From: Curtobacterium caseinilyticum
Lineage (GTDB): Bacteria; Actinomycetota; Actinomycetes; Actinomycetales; Microbacteriaceae
Assembly: GCF_030363035.1 (NCBI RefSeq)
Contig: NZ_JAUCMN010000007.1
Location: 124,001-188,000, forward strand
Length of the DNA: 64,000 bases
Direction of reading: 5' to 3'
Of this stretch, positions 11,074 through 20,530 are shown in pieces. The notes beneath the pieces are model-generated. The model searched no databases, was not told the origin of the DNA, and saw only the letters and a program-made list of their open reading frames with translations. Numbering within the stretch: the stretch's first letter is position 1; each line of letters opens with the position of its first letter. The position numbers and the translations under genes were made by a program.

Positions 11074-12891
11074 CTACTGCCCGCCGTCGCCGCCGTCCTG
11101 CCCGCCGTCATCACCCTGGTCGCCGCCGTCCTGCGCCGGCTCTGACGGCGCCTGCGACGGCTGCTGCGCCGCCGCGGCGCAGTACGTCAGGGTGACCGAG
11201 CTGCCCTGCGCGATGTCACCCTTCGGTGCGCTCTGCTGCGTCACGGTGCTGCCCGTGCAGGTGTAGGTGGGTGCCGCGTCCACGGTCAGGCCGAGGTTGG
11301 CGAGCGTGGCGTTGGCTGCCGAGATCGGCTGCTGGGTCACGTCCGGCATCTGCACCTTGCCGTTGGACACGGTGAGGTTGACGACGGAACCCTTCTCGAG
11401 CTGCGTGCTCGCGTCGGGGTCGCTGCTCATGACCGTGCCCTCGGGGACGTCCGGCGAGTAGTCGGAGTTGATCGCACCGACCTCGAACCCGGCGTCCTCG
11501 AGTGCCTGCTGTGCGGCCTGCTGGGTCTGGTTCGCGACCTCGGGGACGGCGACCTGCTCCGGGCCGAGGGACACCACGACACGGATGCTCTGGTTGCGGG
11601 CGACGTTCGTCCCGGAGCCGGGCTCGGTCCGGATGACGGTGTCCTTCGCGACGTCGTCGGAGTTCTCGCCGACCTCGACCGCGCTGAGGTCACGCTTCCG
11701 GAGCTCGCCCTGCGCCGAGTCCCAGGTGGCTCCGACGACGTTCGGCACGGACACCGAGGACGACACCGGGGCCTTCCCGGGCTGCAGGTTCGCGACGAAG
11801 AAGACGACGCCGGCGATGACCGCGGCCGTGAGGATGATGCCGAGCCAGATCCACGCGACCGGCGGGCGGTTCTGCGTGCGCTGCGGGCGGTGCTCGGCGG
11901 TGTCGTCGTCGAGCTCACGGAACGCGACCGCGGGGTTCGACGTCGTGCGCGGGTTCACGCCGAAGAGCATGGTCGACGCGTCGTGCGCGGCGTTCTGCTG
12001 CAGCTTCCGGGTCGACACCGGGACCTTGCCGGCCGCGGCCTGCTGGAGGTCCGTCCGGAACTCCGCCGCGGTCTGGAACCGGCGCGTGCGGTCCTTCACC
12101 ATGGCGTGCAGCGTCACGGCGTCGAGGGCCGGGGAGACGTCCGGCGAGATCGTCGACGGTGCGACGGGCTGCTCGCTGACGTGCTGGTACGCGACCGCCA
12201 CCGGGGAGTCACCGGTGAACGGCGGGCGACCGGTCAGGAGCTCGAAGAGCACCACGCCGGTGGAGTAGAGGTCGGTTCGCGCGTCTACGGTCTCGCCCCG
12301 GGCTTGCTCCGGTGAGAAGTACGAGGCGGTCCCGAGGATCGACGTGGTCTGCGCGACCGTCGCCGACGTGTCGGTGATGGCCCGCGCGATGCCGAAGTCC
12401 ATCACCTTGACCTGGCCGCTGTGCGTGACCATGACGTTCGCGGGCTTGATGTCGCGGTGCACCACGCCGGCGCGGTGCGAGTACTCGAGGGCGGTCAGGA
12501 TGCCCTCGGTGATCCGGACGGCTTCGTCTGGGGCGAGCGGCCCGTCGTCGAGGACGTCGGACAGCGCGCGTCCGTCGACGTGCTCCATCACGATGTACGG
12601 CACCTGCACCTCGGCGCCGGAGGGCTCGGTGACGGTCTCCTCGCCCGCGTCGTAGACGCGCACGATCGTCGGGTGCGCCATGCGTGCGGCGGCCTGCGCC
12701 TCCTGCCGGAAGCGGATGCGGAACGCCGGGTCGTTCGCCAGGCTCGGCTTCAGGAGCTTCACCGCGACCTTGCGCCCGAGACGGGTGTCGGTCCCCAGGT
12801 GCACCGTCGCCATGCCGCCACGACCGATGACGTCACCGATCTCGTAGCGGTCGGCGAGGAGCGTGATCCCCGCGGTCACACCTTCTGGCAC
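11074..12891 (-). CDS. pknB: PknB, PASTA-domain serine/threonine protein kinase
   Basis: 605-residue receptor-type kinase. The N-terminal kinase domain has the glycine loop 'GRGGMATV', Lys45 ('VAVKLLK'), catalytic Asp147 in 'VVHRDIKPANV' and 'DFG' at 165-167. A juxtamembrane linker leads to one transmembrane helix near 345-369. Three extracellular PASTA repeats follow, opening at 'SVPNVVG' (~381), 'VAVPEVA' (~449) and 'VQMPDVT' (~517), then a Gln/Gly/Asp tail. PASTA domains sense muropeptides or lipid II. The GTG start lies just after GAGGAG with short spacing. It follows pknA on the same strand after a 120-bp gap, so it may also have its own promoter. Confidence 0.95.
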   Translation of the reverse strand: MPEGVTAGITLLADRYEIGDVIGRGGMATVHLGTDTRLGRKVAVKLLKPSLANDPAFRIRFRQEAQAAARMAHPTIVRVYDAGEETVTEPSGAEVQVPYIVMEHVDGRALSDVLDDGPLAPDEAVRITEGILTALEYSHRAGVVHRDIKPANVMVTHSGQVKVMDFGIARAITDTSATVAQTTSILGTASYFSPEQARGETVDARTDLYSTGVVLFELLTGRPPFTGDSPVAVAYQHVSEQPVAPSTISPDVSPALDAVTLHAMVKDRTRRFQTAAEFRTDLQQAAAGKVPVSTRKLQQNAAHDASTMLFGVNPRTTSNPAVAFRELDDDTAEHRPQRTQNRPPVAWIWLGIILTAAVIAGVVFFVANLQPGKAPVSSSVSVPNVVGATWDSAQGELRKRDLSAVEVGENSDDVAKDTVIRTEPGSGTNVARNQSIRVVVSLGPEQVAVPEVANQTQQAAQQALEDAGFEVGAINSDYSPDVPEGTVMSSDPDASTQLEKGSVVNLTVSNGKVQMPDVTQQPISAANATLANLGLTVDAAPTYTCTGSTVTQQSAPKGDIAQGSSVTLTYCAAAAQQPSQAPSEPAQDGGDQGDDGGQDGGDGGQ

Positions 12892-13011
12892 GTACTCCTC
12901 CGAATGCTCGTCCGGGACAGTGTACGGCAGCCCTCTCTGGCGGGAGGCTGACCGCGGGGGCCGCCGACGAACCGTTACACAACGGTGTCGACAGCCCCCG
13001 TTCGGGTCACG

Positions 13012-14784
13012 TCAGTTGGCGTCCTGCGGGCCGCCGGTCGGGTCGGTGCCCTGGCCCGGGTCGGTCGGCGTCTCGACGTCCGTGGGCTCCCAGGTGGCGG
13101 TCGCCGAGTCCGAGTTCTCCGAGGCGGCCAGGGTCCCACCGGACTGGCTGGCGCAGGTCACGTTGTACGCGAAGACGACCTGCTTGCCCGCGGCGTCGGC
13201 CTGGATGGTGACCGCGGTCGACGTGGTGTCACCCGAGGTCGCCCCCGAGGCGTCCTTGCCGTTCGACACGGTCCAGGTGTACTTCGAGACGGAGTACCCG
13301 TCCGGGCAGGTCGCTGCCGACCAGCTGAAGGTGACCTGGCCGCTGTCGGACACGGTGCCGGCGGACGGGCTGTTCGGCTTGTTGGCCGTCGGCGGGGTCG
13401 TGTACTGCGTGATCGTGATGAGCGCGCCCTTGGTGACGCTGCCCGTGGGGGTGAGGTCCGCGACGGTGTTCGCCTGGTCGGCCGAGGGCGCCGGGCTGCC
13501 GTCCTGCACGTTCACCTGGAACCCGAGACCCTGCAGGGCCGCGCGGGCGTCCTCGGTGCTGCGGCCGACGTAGTCGCTCTTGTTCACGACGACACGCGTC
13601 GAGGTGGGCGTGGCGGTCGGGGTCGGGGAGGACGAGGGCGTCTCGCGGGTCGCCGACGGGCTCGGCGCGGCGGACCGCGTGGGGTCCGGCTCGCTCGAGC
13701 CGTTGATCGCGAACGCGGCGACCACGCCGCCGATGACGAGCAGGGCGACGATCCCGACGAGCCACCAGATCCAGGCGCGCTTCTTCCTCGGTTCCTCGTC
13801 CTCGGGGGCGACGGGCGAGCCGGGGGTACCGGGAGGACCCGCGACCGCACCGGCCGACGTGCCGATCAGCGCGGTGGCGGCATCGTCACCCGGGCGCTGC
13901 GGCGGGTTGAACGCCACGGTCCCGGCACCGCCGACGGCAGGCACCGCGACGGTCGCCGCGGCGACGTCACCCCGGCGCAGCGCCTGGGCTGCGCGCGCGA
14001 GGTTCGCCGCCGTCGCCGGGCGCTCCGCCGGCTTCTTCGCGATGCAGGACAGCACGAGGGCGGCCACCGGCTCCGGGACGTCGCCGGGCAGCGCGGGCGG
14101 CTGCTCGTTGATGTGCGCCATCGCGATCGCGACCTGCGACTCGCCCGTGAAGGGGCGGCGTCCGGCCAGGGCCTCGTACGCGACGATGCCGAGCGAGTAG
14201 ATGTCGGTCGACGGCGACGCCGGGTGGCCGCTCGCCTGCTCCGGGGACAGGTACTGCACCGTGCCCATGACCTGGCCGGTCGCGGTGAGCGGGACCTGGT
14301 CGGCGATGCGGGCGATGCCGAAGTCGGTGATCTTCACGCGGCCGTCGGGCGTGATGAGCAGGTTGCCGGGCTTGATGTCACGGTGCACCAGGCCGACCGC
14401 GTGTGCGGCCTGCAGGGCGTTCGCGGTCTGCGCGACGATGTCGAGCACCTTGTCGACCGGCAGCGTGTGCTCCCGCTCGATCATGGTCGACAGGGCCTCG
14501 CCCGGGACGAGCTCCATCACGAGGTAGGCGCTGCCGTCCTCCTCGCCGTAGTCGAAGACGTTGGCGATGCCCTCGTGGTTGACGAGCGCGGCGTGCCGGG
14601 CCTCGGCGCGGAAGCGCTCGAGGAAGCCCGGGTCGCCGAGGTACTCGTCCTTGAGGATCTTGAGTGCGACGGTCCGGCCGATGACGAGGTCGGTCGCCTG
14701 CCACACCTCACCCATGCCGCCGATCGCGACACGGGAGGAGAGCTGGTACCGCCCACCGAAGGTGAGTCCGCTGGTGGGTCTCAT
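13012..14784 (-). CDS. pknA: PknA-type serine/threonine kinase with extended extracellular region
   Basis: 590-residue kinase. The catalytic domain shows 'AIGGMGEVW', Lys42 ('VALKILK'), 'LVHRDIKPGNLL' and 'DFGIARIAD'. After an Ala/Pro/Gly linker comes one membrane helix ('AWIWWLVGIVALLVIGGVVA'), a Ser/Thr/Pro-rich stalk, one PASTA-like repeat around 'VVVNKSDYVGRSTEDARAAL' and a beta-rich, fibronectin-III-like end with 'VTFSWSAATCPDGYSV'. Mycobacterial PknA lacks such an ectodomain. The ATG overlaps the pbpA stop by 4 bp (ATGA). It is predicted to regulate elongation and division enzymes encoded upstream. Confidence 0.92.
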   Translation of the reverse strand: MRPTSGLTFGGRYQLSSRVAIGGMGEVWQATDLVIGRTVALKILKDEYLGDPGFLERFRAEARHAALVNHEGIANVFDYGEEDGSAYLVMELVPGEALSTMIEREHTLPVDKVLDIVAQTANALQAAHAVGLVHRDIKPGNLLITPDGRVKITDFGIARIADQVPLTATGQVMGTVQYLSPEQASGHPASPSTDIYSLGIVAYEALAGRRPFTGESQVAIAMAHINEQPPALPGDVPEPVAALVLSCIAKKPAERPATAANLARAAQALRRGDVAAATVAVPAVGGAGTVAFNPPQRPGDDAATALIGTSAGAVAGPPGTPGSPVAPEDEEPRKKRAWIWWLVGIVALLVIGGVVAAFAINGSSEPDPTRSAAPSPSATRETPSSSPTPTATPTSTRVVVNKSDYVGRSTEDARAALQGLGFQVNVQDGSPAPSADQANTVADLTPTGSVTKGALITITQYTTPPTANKPNSPSAGTVSDSGQVTFSWSAATCPDGYSVSKYTWTVSNGKDASGATSGDTTSTAVTIQADAAGKQVVFAYNVTCASQSGGTLAASENSDSATATWEPTDVETPTDPGQGTDPTGGPQDAN

Positions 14785-16235
14785 TTGTTCAGCACCGCCT
14801 CCATGACTTTCTTCGCGACCGGGGCCGCGACCGTGTTGCCGACGCCGGACTGCCCGAGTCCGCCGCCGTTCCCGACGACGACCGCGACGGCCACCTCCGG
14901 GTCCTTGGCCGGGGCGAACCCCGTGAACCACAGCGTGTACGGGTCACCCGTACCGCCCTCCGCCGTGCCCGTCTTCCCTGCGACGTCGACACCGTCGATC
15001 TTGGCATTGGTGCCGGTCCCGCCGCTGACGACGCTCTGCATCGCCTCGGTCAGGTCGGCTGCCTCGGAGCCGGACAGCGGGTCGCTGTACTGCTTCGGCG
15101 AGAACGACTCGACGGTCTTCAGGTCGCTCGTGGTGATCGAGTCGACGAGCGAGGGCTGCATGACCTTGCCGCCGTTCGCGATGCCGGCGGAGACCATCGC
15201 CATCTGCAGCGGCGAGACGCGCACGCTGGCCTGGCCGAACGAGCTCAGCATGAGCTGGGCGGTCGAGTCGACGTCGGGGTACTGGCTCGCGGTGGCGCGC
15301 ATGGGCACGTCGATCGCGTCGCCGAACCCGTACTCGTCGGCGACGGACTTGATCGTGTCGTAGCCGAGCTTCTGCCCGAGCTCCGCGAACGGGATGTTGC
15401 ACGAGTACTGGATGGCCGTGCGGAGCTTGACCTTGTCGCCACCGCCGCAGGACCCGCCCTCGGCGTTGTTGATGTAGGTGCTCGTGCCGGGCAGCTGTAG
15501 GCGCGAGGGGTTCGGGAACTCGGAGTCGAGCGAGTACTTGCCGTCCTTGAGCGCGGCCGACGCGACGATGAGCTTGAAGACCGAGCCCGGCGTGTACAGG
15601 TCGCCGCCGATCGCGCGGTTCTGCAGCGGGGTCGGGCTCTGCTGCAGGAGCGCGTCGTACTGCTGCTTCACCTGTGCGGTGTCGTGCGAGGTGAGCGAGT
15701 TCGGGTCGTAGGCCGGCTTCGACACCATCGCCAGGATCTTGCCGGTGCTCGGCTGGATCGCGACCACCGCGCCGGATTTCTGCCCGAGGGCGTCGTACGC
15801 GGCCTGCTGCACGTCGGGGTCGATCGTCAGGTTGACGTTGTCGCCCTGGACGTCCTGCCCGGTCAGGATCGCGTTGAGGTTCTGGAAGAACGAGGCGTCG
15901 GAGTTGCCGGAGAGCACCGCGTTCTCGGCGCTCTCGATGCCCGTGTTGCCCTGGCCGATGGTGAAGTACCCGGTCACGGCGGAGTAGAGCGCACCGTTGG
16001 TGTACTTCCGCTGGTACTGGTACTGGTCGTCCGAGGGGGTGGACTCGGCGATCGGGCTGCCGTCGACCAGGATGGCGCCGCGCTTGGTCGAGTAGCTGTC
16101 GAGGATCGTGCGGGAGTTGCGCGAGTCGGCGCGCAGGGAGTCGGCCGCGAAGAACTGGATCGACGTCGTCGACACGAAGAGCGCGACGAACATGAGCACG
16201 ATGACGGTCGAGACGCCGCGGAGCTGTCGGTTCAC
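14781..16235 (-). CDS. pbpA: PbpA, class B penicillin-binding protein
   Basis: 484-residue peptidoglycan transpeptidase. An N-terminal hydrophobic anchor ('STVIVLMFVALFVSTTSIQF') precedes the dimerisation region. The transpeptidase domain carries the three active-site motifs: S218-V-F-K221, S278-C-N280 and K421-T-G in 'AGKTGTAEGG'. Length and motif spacing match actinobacterial PbpA. The GTG start overlaps the rodA stop (GTGA). It is the likely transpeptidase partner of the RodA/FtsW-type glycosyltransferase encoded just upstream, with activity controlled by the PknA/PknB-PstP pair of the same cluster. Confidence 0.95.
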   Translation of the reverse strand: MNRQLRGVSTVIVLMFVALFVSTTSIQFFAADSLRADSRNSRTILDSYSTKRGAILVDGSPIAESTPSDDQYQYQRKYTNGALYSAVTGYFTIGQGNTGIESAENAVLSGNSDASFFQNLNAILTGQDVQGDNVNLTIDPDVQQAAYDALGQKSGAVVAIQPSTGKILAMVSKPAYDPNSLTSHDTAQVKQQYDALLQQSPTPLQNRAIGGDLYTPGSVFKLIVASAALKDGKYSLDSEFPNPSRLQLPGTSTYINNAEGGSCGGGDKVKLRTAIQYSCNIPFAELGQKLGYDTIKSVADEYGFGDAIDVPMRATASQYPDVDSTAQLMLSSFGQASVRVSPLQMAMVSAGIANGGKVMQPSLVDSITTSDLKTVESFSPKQYSDPLSGSEAADLTEAMQSVVSGGTGTNAKIDGVDVAGKTGTAEGGTGDPYTLWFTGFAPAKDPEVAVAVVVGNGGGLGQSGVGNTVAAPVAKKVMEAVLNK

Positions 16236-17668
16236 CGGGTGCGCTCCTTCCTGGACGCGCCACGACCGCGAGCGGCCGGGATCGCGCCCTGCTGGACACG
16301 TTGTTCGGCTGGGATCGAGTCGGTGAGCCGCAGCAGCATCGCCGCGACGATCCAGTTCGCGATGAGCGACGAACCACCGGCCGCCATGAACGGCGTCGTG
16401 AGGCCCGTCACCGGGATGATCCGGGTGATGCCGCCGACGACGACGAAGACCTGCAGGGCGATGATGAAGCCGAAGCCGACGCCGAGCAGCTTGCCGAAGT
16501 CGTCCTGGGCCATGAAGGCCACGCGCAGACCCCGCGACGCGAGGACGATGAAGAGTGCCAGGATCGCGAAGACGCCGATGAGACCGAGCTCCTCGCCGAG
16601 CGAGGCGATGATGTAGTCGGCGTTCGCGACCGGGGTGATGTACGGGCGGCCCTGTCCGAGACCGGTGCCGGTGATCCCGCCGTTCGCGAAGCCGAACAGG
16701 CCCTGCACGAGCTGGTAGCTGCCCTGGGTCTGGCGGTCGTAGATGGTCTGGTCGAACGGGTCGAGCCACTGCTCGAAGCGCCCGTGCACGTAGACGAGCA
16801 CCGACTGGGCGACGAGCGCGCCGCCGATGAACAGCGTGAGGCCGATCGCCACCCAGCTGAGCCGGGCCGTCGCGACGTAGATCATCACGAGGAACAGGCC
16901 GAAGTAGAGCAGGGCCGTGCCGAGGTCGCGCTGGAAGACCAGGACGGCCATCGCGGCGGCCCACATCACCAGGATCGGACCGAGGTCGCGCGCCCGCGGG
17001 AAGGTCATCCCCGCGAACTTCCTGCCGACGATCGACAGCGAGTCGCGTGCGGTGACCAGGTAGCCGGCGAAGAACAGCGCCATCGTGATCTTCGCGAGCT
17101 CGCCGGGCTGGAACGAGAACGGCCCGATGCGGATCCAGACCCGTGCGCCGCCGACGTTGTTGCCGATGACGGGCAGCATCGGCAGGAGCAGGAGCGCGAT
17201 CGTCACGGCCATGAAGATGTACCGGTAGCGCTGCAGGAAGCGGTGGTTGCGGACGGCGATCACCGTGATGGTCGCGAGGACCATGGCGAGCATCGTCCAG
17301 ACGATCTGCTTGACGCCGATGGCGTCCCAGCCGGTCAGGCCGTTGTGCACGTCGATGCGGTAGATCTCGGCGATGCCGATGCCGTTCAGGACCAGGGCGA
17401 TCGGCAGCACGAACGGGTCGGCGTGCTTGGCGACGACGCGGAGCACCACGTGCATCACCAGCGCGAGCCCGAGGATGCCGCCGCCGACCCAGAGCACGCC
17501 GGTGTCGAAGACGCGGCCCTTGGTGCCGAGCTGCACGAGCACCATCGCCCCCGCGCAGATGCCGCAGGCGATGACGAGCAGGACGAGCTCGAGGTTCCGG
17601 GCGCGTGCCGGCTCCCGCAGCTTGATGGTGATGGCCTGCGTGAAGGACTGCGCGGTCGCGGCGCTCAC
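16232..17668 (-). CDS. rodA: RodA/FtsW-type SEDS glycosyltransferase
   Basis: 478-residue polytopic protein of the SEDS family, polymerising lipid II into glycan strands. Ten or more hydrophobic helices are visible. Diagnostic SEDS motifs are 'IGPFSFQPGELAKI', 'QRDLGTALLYFG', 'FGFANGGITGTGLGQGRPY' and 'ADYIIASLGEELGLIG'. The C-terminus is basic ('GRGASRKERTR'). Start GTG overlaps the pstP stop by 4 bp, and its own stop overlaps pbpA's start. In this cluster position the protein is called RodA (Rv0017c), although sequence alone cannot separate RodA from FtsW function. Confidence 0.93.
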   Translation of the reverse strand: MSAATAQSFTQAITIKLREPARARNLELVLLVIACGICAGAMVLVQLGTKGRVFDTGVLWVGGGILGLALVMHVVLRVVAKHADPFVLPIALVLNGIGIAEIYRIDVHNGLTGWDAIGVKQIVWTMLAMVLATITVIAVRNHRFLQRYRYIFMAVTIALLLLPMLPVIGNNVGGARVWIRIGPFSFQPGELAKITMALFFAGYLVTARDSLSIVGRKFAGMTFPRARDLGPILVMWAAAMAVLVFQRDLGTALLYFGLFLVMIYVATARLSWVAIGLTLFIGGALVAQSVLVYVHGRFEQWLDPFDQTIYDRQTQGSYQLVQGLFGFANGGITGTGLGQGRPYITPVANADYIIASLGEELGLIGVFAILALFIVLASRGLRVAFMAQDDFGKLLGVGFGFIIALQVFVVVGGITRIIPVTGLTTPFMAAGGSSLIANWIVAAMLLRLTDSIPAEQRVQQGAIPAARGRGASRKERTR

Positions 17669-19035
17669 CGACGGGCTCCCGGCGACGCGGAGGGCGACGC
17701 GCTGCCGGACGGCGATCCCGAGCCGGACGGCGTGGGGGTCGGCGACGAGGAGCCGCCGTCACCGCCCGTGCCGGCCTGGTCCTGTCCGGTCTCGGCGGCC
17801 TTCCGCAGGCGGTCGACGATGTCGCGAGCGTCGGACAGTGACTGCGCGTTGATCGTCGAGCGGACGTTCTCGCGGGTGTAGTCGGGCAACGACGAGACCC
17901 TGATGTCCGTGTCCTCGTAGACGTCGGACAGCGCGATCGGCCCGATCGACTGCTGGACGCCCTGGTAGATCGCGACGGTGCCGCGGTCGACGCCGACGTA
18001 GTAGTGCGCCTGCGTGATCCGCCAACCGAGGAACACCGCACCGACCAGGGCGGCGACGGCGGCGACGAGGGCGATCGACCAGGCGATGCGGCGACGGATG
18101 CGGCGACGGCGGTCCTCGGCGATGAGCTCGGCGAAGAACTGGTCCGACTCGGGCTCGAAGTGCGAGTCCTCCGGCGCGGCGGAGACCTTGAGCGGGTGGA
18201 GCAGGATCGTGGGGAGGCGGATCGGCTTGCGGCCGGTCGACGCCTCGAAGGTCAGCGGTGCGGCGGCGGACCCGACGGTCGTCGCGGCGTCGTCGTCGTC
18301 CTCCGGCTCGGTGTCGGTGACGTCCATCACGACGACGGTGACGTTGTCCGGGGCGCCGTGGTCGAGGGTCTCCTTGACCAGGCGCTGCGTCACCTGGTTC
18401 GCGTCCATGTTCGACGCGAGGGCGTGGCGGATGCGCTCCTCGGCCAGGTACGACGAGAGGCCGTCGGAGCAGAGCAGCCAGCGGTCGCCGGTCTGGATGT
18501 CCATGACGGCGGTGTCGACCTCGGGAGCGGCGTCGACGTCGCCGAGCACGCGCATGAGCACGGATCGACGCGGGTGGACGGCGGCTTCCTCCGGGGTGAT
18601 CCGGCCGCTGTCGACCAGGCGCTGCACGAAGGTGTGGTCGGAGGTGATCTGCTGCAGCTCGCCGTCGCGCATCCGGTAGATGCGCGAGTCGCCGATGTGG
18701 GCGATGGCGATCTGCTCGCCGACACGGATGAGGGCGGACACCGTGGTGCCCATGCCCGTGAGCTCCTGGTGCTCGAACACCGTCTCGGTGATCAGCTGGT
18801 TGGCGGCGATGAGCGCGGACTGCAGGGCGAACTCGGCGTCGTGCGCGGACGGGAACTCGCGGTCGACCTCGCGGATCCGGCGGATCGCGATCGCCGAGGC
18901 GACGTCGCCGCCCGCGTGCCCGCCCATGCCGTCCGCCACGGCGAACAGGTGCGTGCCGGCGTACCCGGAGTCCTGGTTGTTGGCGCGGATGCGCCCCACG
19001 TGGGACACAGCGGCGCTCAGCGTGCGAGCGGTCAT
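17665..19035 (-). CDS. pstP: PstP, membrane PP2C-type Ser/Thr phosphatase
   Basis: 456-residue phosphatase that reverses PknA/PknB phosphorylation. The PP2C catalytic domain holds 'ANNQDSGY' (metal ligand Asp22), 'VADGMGGHAGG' (Asp35), 'AHIGDSRIYR', 'LCSDGLSSYL' and 'GAPDNVTVVVMDV'. A flexible acidic linker, a basic stop-transfer-like patch ('DRRRRIRRRIAW') and one transmembrane helix near 312-332 follow. The short extracellular region ends in a Ser/Pro/Gly-rich tail. The start lies 7 bp after fhaB, and the stop overlaps rodA, consistent with one operon fhaA-fhaB-pstP-rodA-pbpA-pknA. Confidence 0.95.
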   Translation of the reverse strand: MTARTLSAAVSHVGRIRANNQDSGYAGTHLFAVADGMGGHAGGDVASAIAIRRIREVDREFPSAHDAEFALQSALIAANQLITETVFEHQELTGMGTTVSALIRVGEQIAIAHIGDSRIYRMRDGELQQITSDHTFVQRLVDSGRITPEEAAVHPRRSVLMRVLGDVDAAPEVDTAVMDIQTGDRWLLCSDGLSSYLAEERIRHALASNMDANQVTQRLVKETLDHGAPDNVTVVVMDVTDTEPEDDDDAATTVGSAAAPLTFEASTGRKPIRLPTILLHPLKVSAAPEDSHFEPESDQFFAELIAEDRRRRIRRRIAWSIALVAAVAALVGAVFLGWRITQAHYYVGVDRGTVAIYQGVQQSIGPIALSDVYEDTDIRVSSLPDYTRENVRSTINAQSLSDARDIVDRLRKAAETGQDQAGTGGDGGSSSPTPTPSGSGSPSGSASPSASPGARR

Positions 19036-19042
19036 GTCCCGG

Positions 19043-19600
19043 TTACCGCCGCAGCTCGAACGTCGTCGTCCCGATCGTGATCGGCGTCCGTTCCGCGACG
19101 GTCACGGGGCCGGTCACCTTCTGACCGTTGACGAACGTGCCGTTCGTGGACTCGAGGTCGGACAGGACCCAGCCCTCGGCCCGGAGGTCGAGGCGGGCGT
19201 GGTGGGTCGAGGTGTAGTCGTCGCGGATCACGACGTTCGACTCGCTGGAGCGTCCGATGGTGATCGGACCACCCCCGAGCGGCATCTCGATGCCCTCGCG
19301 CGAGCCCTCGGTGATGACGAGCCTGGTCGCGACGCCGGAGGGCGCCGGTTGCTGCTGTGCGCCGCCGGACTGGCCGATGAGCTCGGTGAACGCGCCGGCG
19401 GAGGCGGGTGCCGACGCAGCCGCTGCGGGTGCGGTCGGGGTCGTCGGAGCGGAGGCGCCGGCCTTCGGATCGGTCGGGATGGTGCGGACGCGCTGGCCGA
19501 ACAGGTCGCTCCGCAGGGCGAAGACGATCACGAACACGAACAGCCAGAGCACCGCGAGGAACGCGAAGCGCAGGACGAGCAGGGTCAGCCCTGTGGTCAT
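19043..19600 (-). CDS. fhaB: FhaB (FipA-like), membrane-anchored FHA protein
   Basis: 185-residue protein with an N-terminal membrane helix (residues ~5-27, 'LTLLVLRFAFLAVLWLFVF'), an Ala/Pro-rich linker and a C-terminal forkhead-associated domain. FHA phosphothreonine-binding motifs are visible: 'ITIGRSSESNVVI', 'YTSTHHARL' and 'STNGTFVNG'. FHA domains read phosphothreonines made by PknA/PknB; the mycobacterial homologue links phosphorylation to septal proteins. The ATG overlaps the fhaA stop by 4 bp. Confidence 0.93.
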   Translation of the reverse strand: MTTGLTLLVLRFAFLAVLWLFVFVIVFALRSDLFGQRVRTIPTDPKAGASAPTTPTAPAAAASAPASAGAFTELIGQSGGAQQQPAPSGVATRLVITEGSREGIEMPLGGGPITIGRSSESNVVIRDDYTSTHHARLDLRAEGWVLSDLESTNGTFVNGQKVTGPVTVAERTPITIGTTTFELRR

Positions 19601-20277
19601 CGAGCACCTCCGTCGTTCTCGGGGATCACCCGGAACACCATACGGGTACGACCGATCTCGATGGTGGAGTCGGGCTCGACGATGGCCTGCTGGAAGCGCT
19701 CGCCGTTCAGCTTCGAGCCGTTCGTCGACCCGAGGTCGTTGGCCTGCGCGTGCTTGCCGTCCCAGATCACCTCGACGTGCTTCCGGCTCGTGCCGGTGTC
19801 GGCCACCGTGATGTCGGCGTCGGTCCCGCGGCCGATGACGGTGCGCCCGCGCTGCAGCTTGTGCCGCTGCGACCCGATGTCGAGCACGGCGACCCACGCC
19901 ACGTCACGCTGCACCGTCGACGAGTCGATCTGCAGGATGCCCGTCGACAGCGTGCCGTCCTGCTGCAGGGTGATCGAGACCGGCCCCGAGAACGAGTAGT
20001 TCTGCGCGACCGCGTGCTGCTGGACCATCTGGGACAGCTCGTCGATGAGCGGCCGGCCGATGTCGTGCATGCGCGAGTGGTCCGGTGGGGCGAGCCGCAC
20101 GGTGAACTCGTTCGGCACGAGGATGCGCTCGCGGGAGACGACGGCGGCCTTCGTGTCGAGCTCCCGCCGCAGGGCACTGGAGATCTCGACGGGCTGCACG
20201 CCGGAGCGGAAGGTCTTCGCGAAGGCGCCGTTCACGGCGCGCTCCAACCCTCGCTCGAAGCTGTCCAAGAGGCCCAT
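19597..20277 (-). CDS. fhaA: FhaA, DUF3662/FHA domain protein
   Basis: 226-residue two-domain protein. The N-terminal ~120 residues match DUF3662 ('MGLLDSFERGLERAVNGAFA', 'SALRRELDTKA', 'VPNEFTVRL'). The C-terminal FHA domain has 'TVIGRGTDADITV', 'TGTSRKHVEV' and 'STNGSKLNG'. It is shorter than the ~500-residue mycobacterial FhaA because the central Pro/Gln-rich linker is nearly absent. In mycobacteria the FHA domain binds the phosphorylated pseudokinase domain of MviN, slowing lipid II export. It is the first gene of the division-signalling operon; the promoter should lie in the ~110 bp between it and tRNA-Leu. Confidence 0.94.
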   Translation of the reverse strand: MGLLDSFERGLERAVNGAFAKTFRSGVQPVEISSALRRELDTKAAVVSRERILVPNEFTVRLAPPDHSRMHDIGRPLIDELSQMVQQHAVAQNYSFSGPVSITLQQDGTLSTGILQIDSSTVQRDVAWVAVLDIGSQRHKLQRGRTVIGRGTDADITVADTGTSRKHVEVIWDGKHAQANDLGSTNGSKLNGERFQQAIVEPDSTIEIGRTRMVFRVIPENDGGAR

Positions 20278-20387
20278 GTGTCTCCGTGGTCGTCGGTCAG
20301 GGACCCCTGCATGGTAGTGGGTGCCGCCGCGGCCCGTCTGAGCGTGGTCACGGGCACCCTCCGCTGCGTGGTAGTGTTGCCGGGCTG

Positions 20388-20474
20388 GCGCGAGTGGCGG
20401 AATTGGTAGACGCGCACGGTTCAGGTCCGTGTGCTGGCAACGGCGTGGGGGTTCAAGTCCCCCCTCGCGCACCA
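20388..20474 (+). tRNA. tRNA-Leu (CAG)
   Basis: Class II tRNA of 87 nt. Acceptor stem GCGCGAG/CTCGCGC, anticodon stem CACGG/CCGTG with loop TTCAGGT giving CAG, a long variable arm, T-arm GGGGGTTCAAGTCCCCC, and encoded CCA at 472-474 of the 20 kb block. Confidence 0.97.
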
Positions 20475-20482
20475 GGTGAGGG

Positions 20483-20510
20483 AAGGCCCCCGGAGGAATC
20501 CGGGGGCCTT
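20483..20510 (+). terminator. Terminator after tRNA-Leu
   Basis: Perfect 11-bp stem AAGGCCCCCGG / CCGGGGGCCTT with loop AGGAAT, followed by CTCGCGTT, 8 nt after the tRNA end. Confidence 0.8.
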
Positions 20511-20530
20511 CTCGCGTTCCCGGCTCCGGT

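Noticed and set aside
12971..12986. Hairpin ACCGTT-ACAC-AACGGT between pknA and pknB
   Set aside because: Only 6 bp of stem; too weak to call a terminator or operator.
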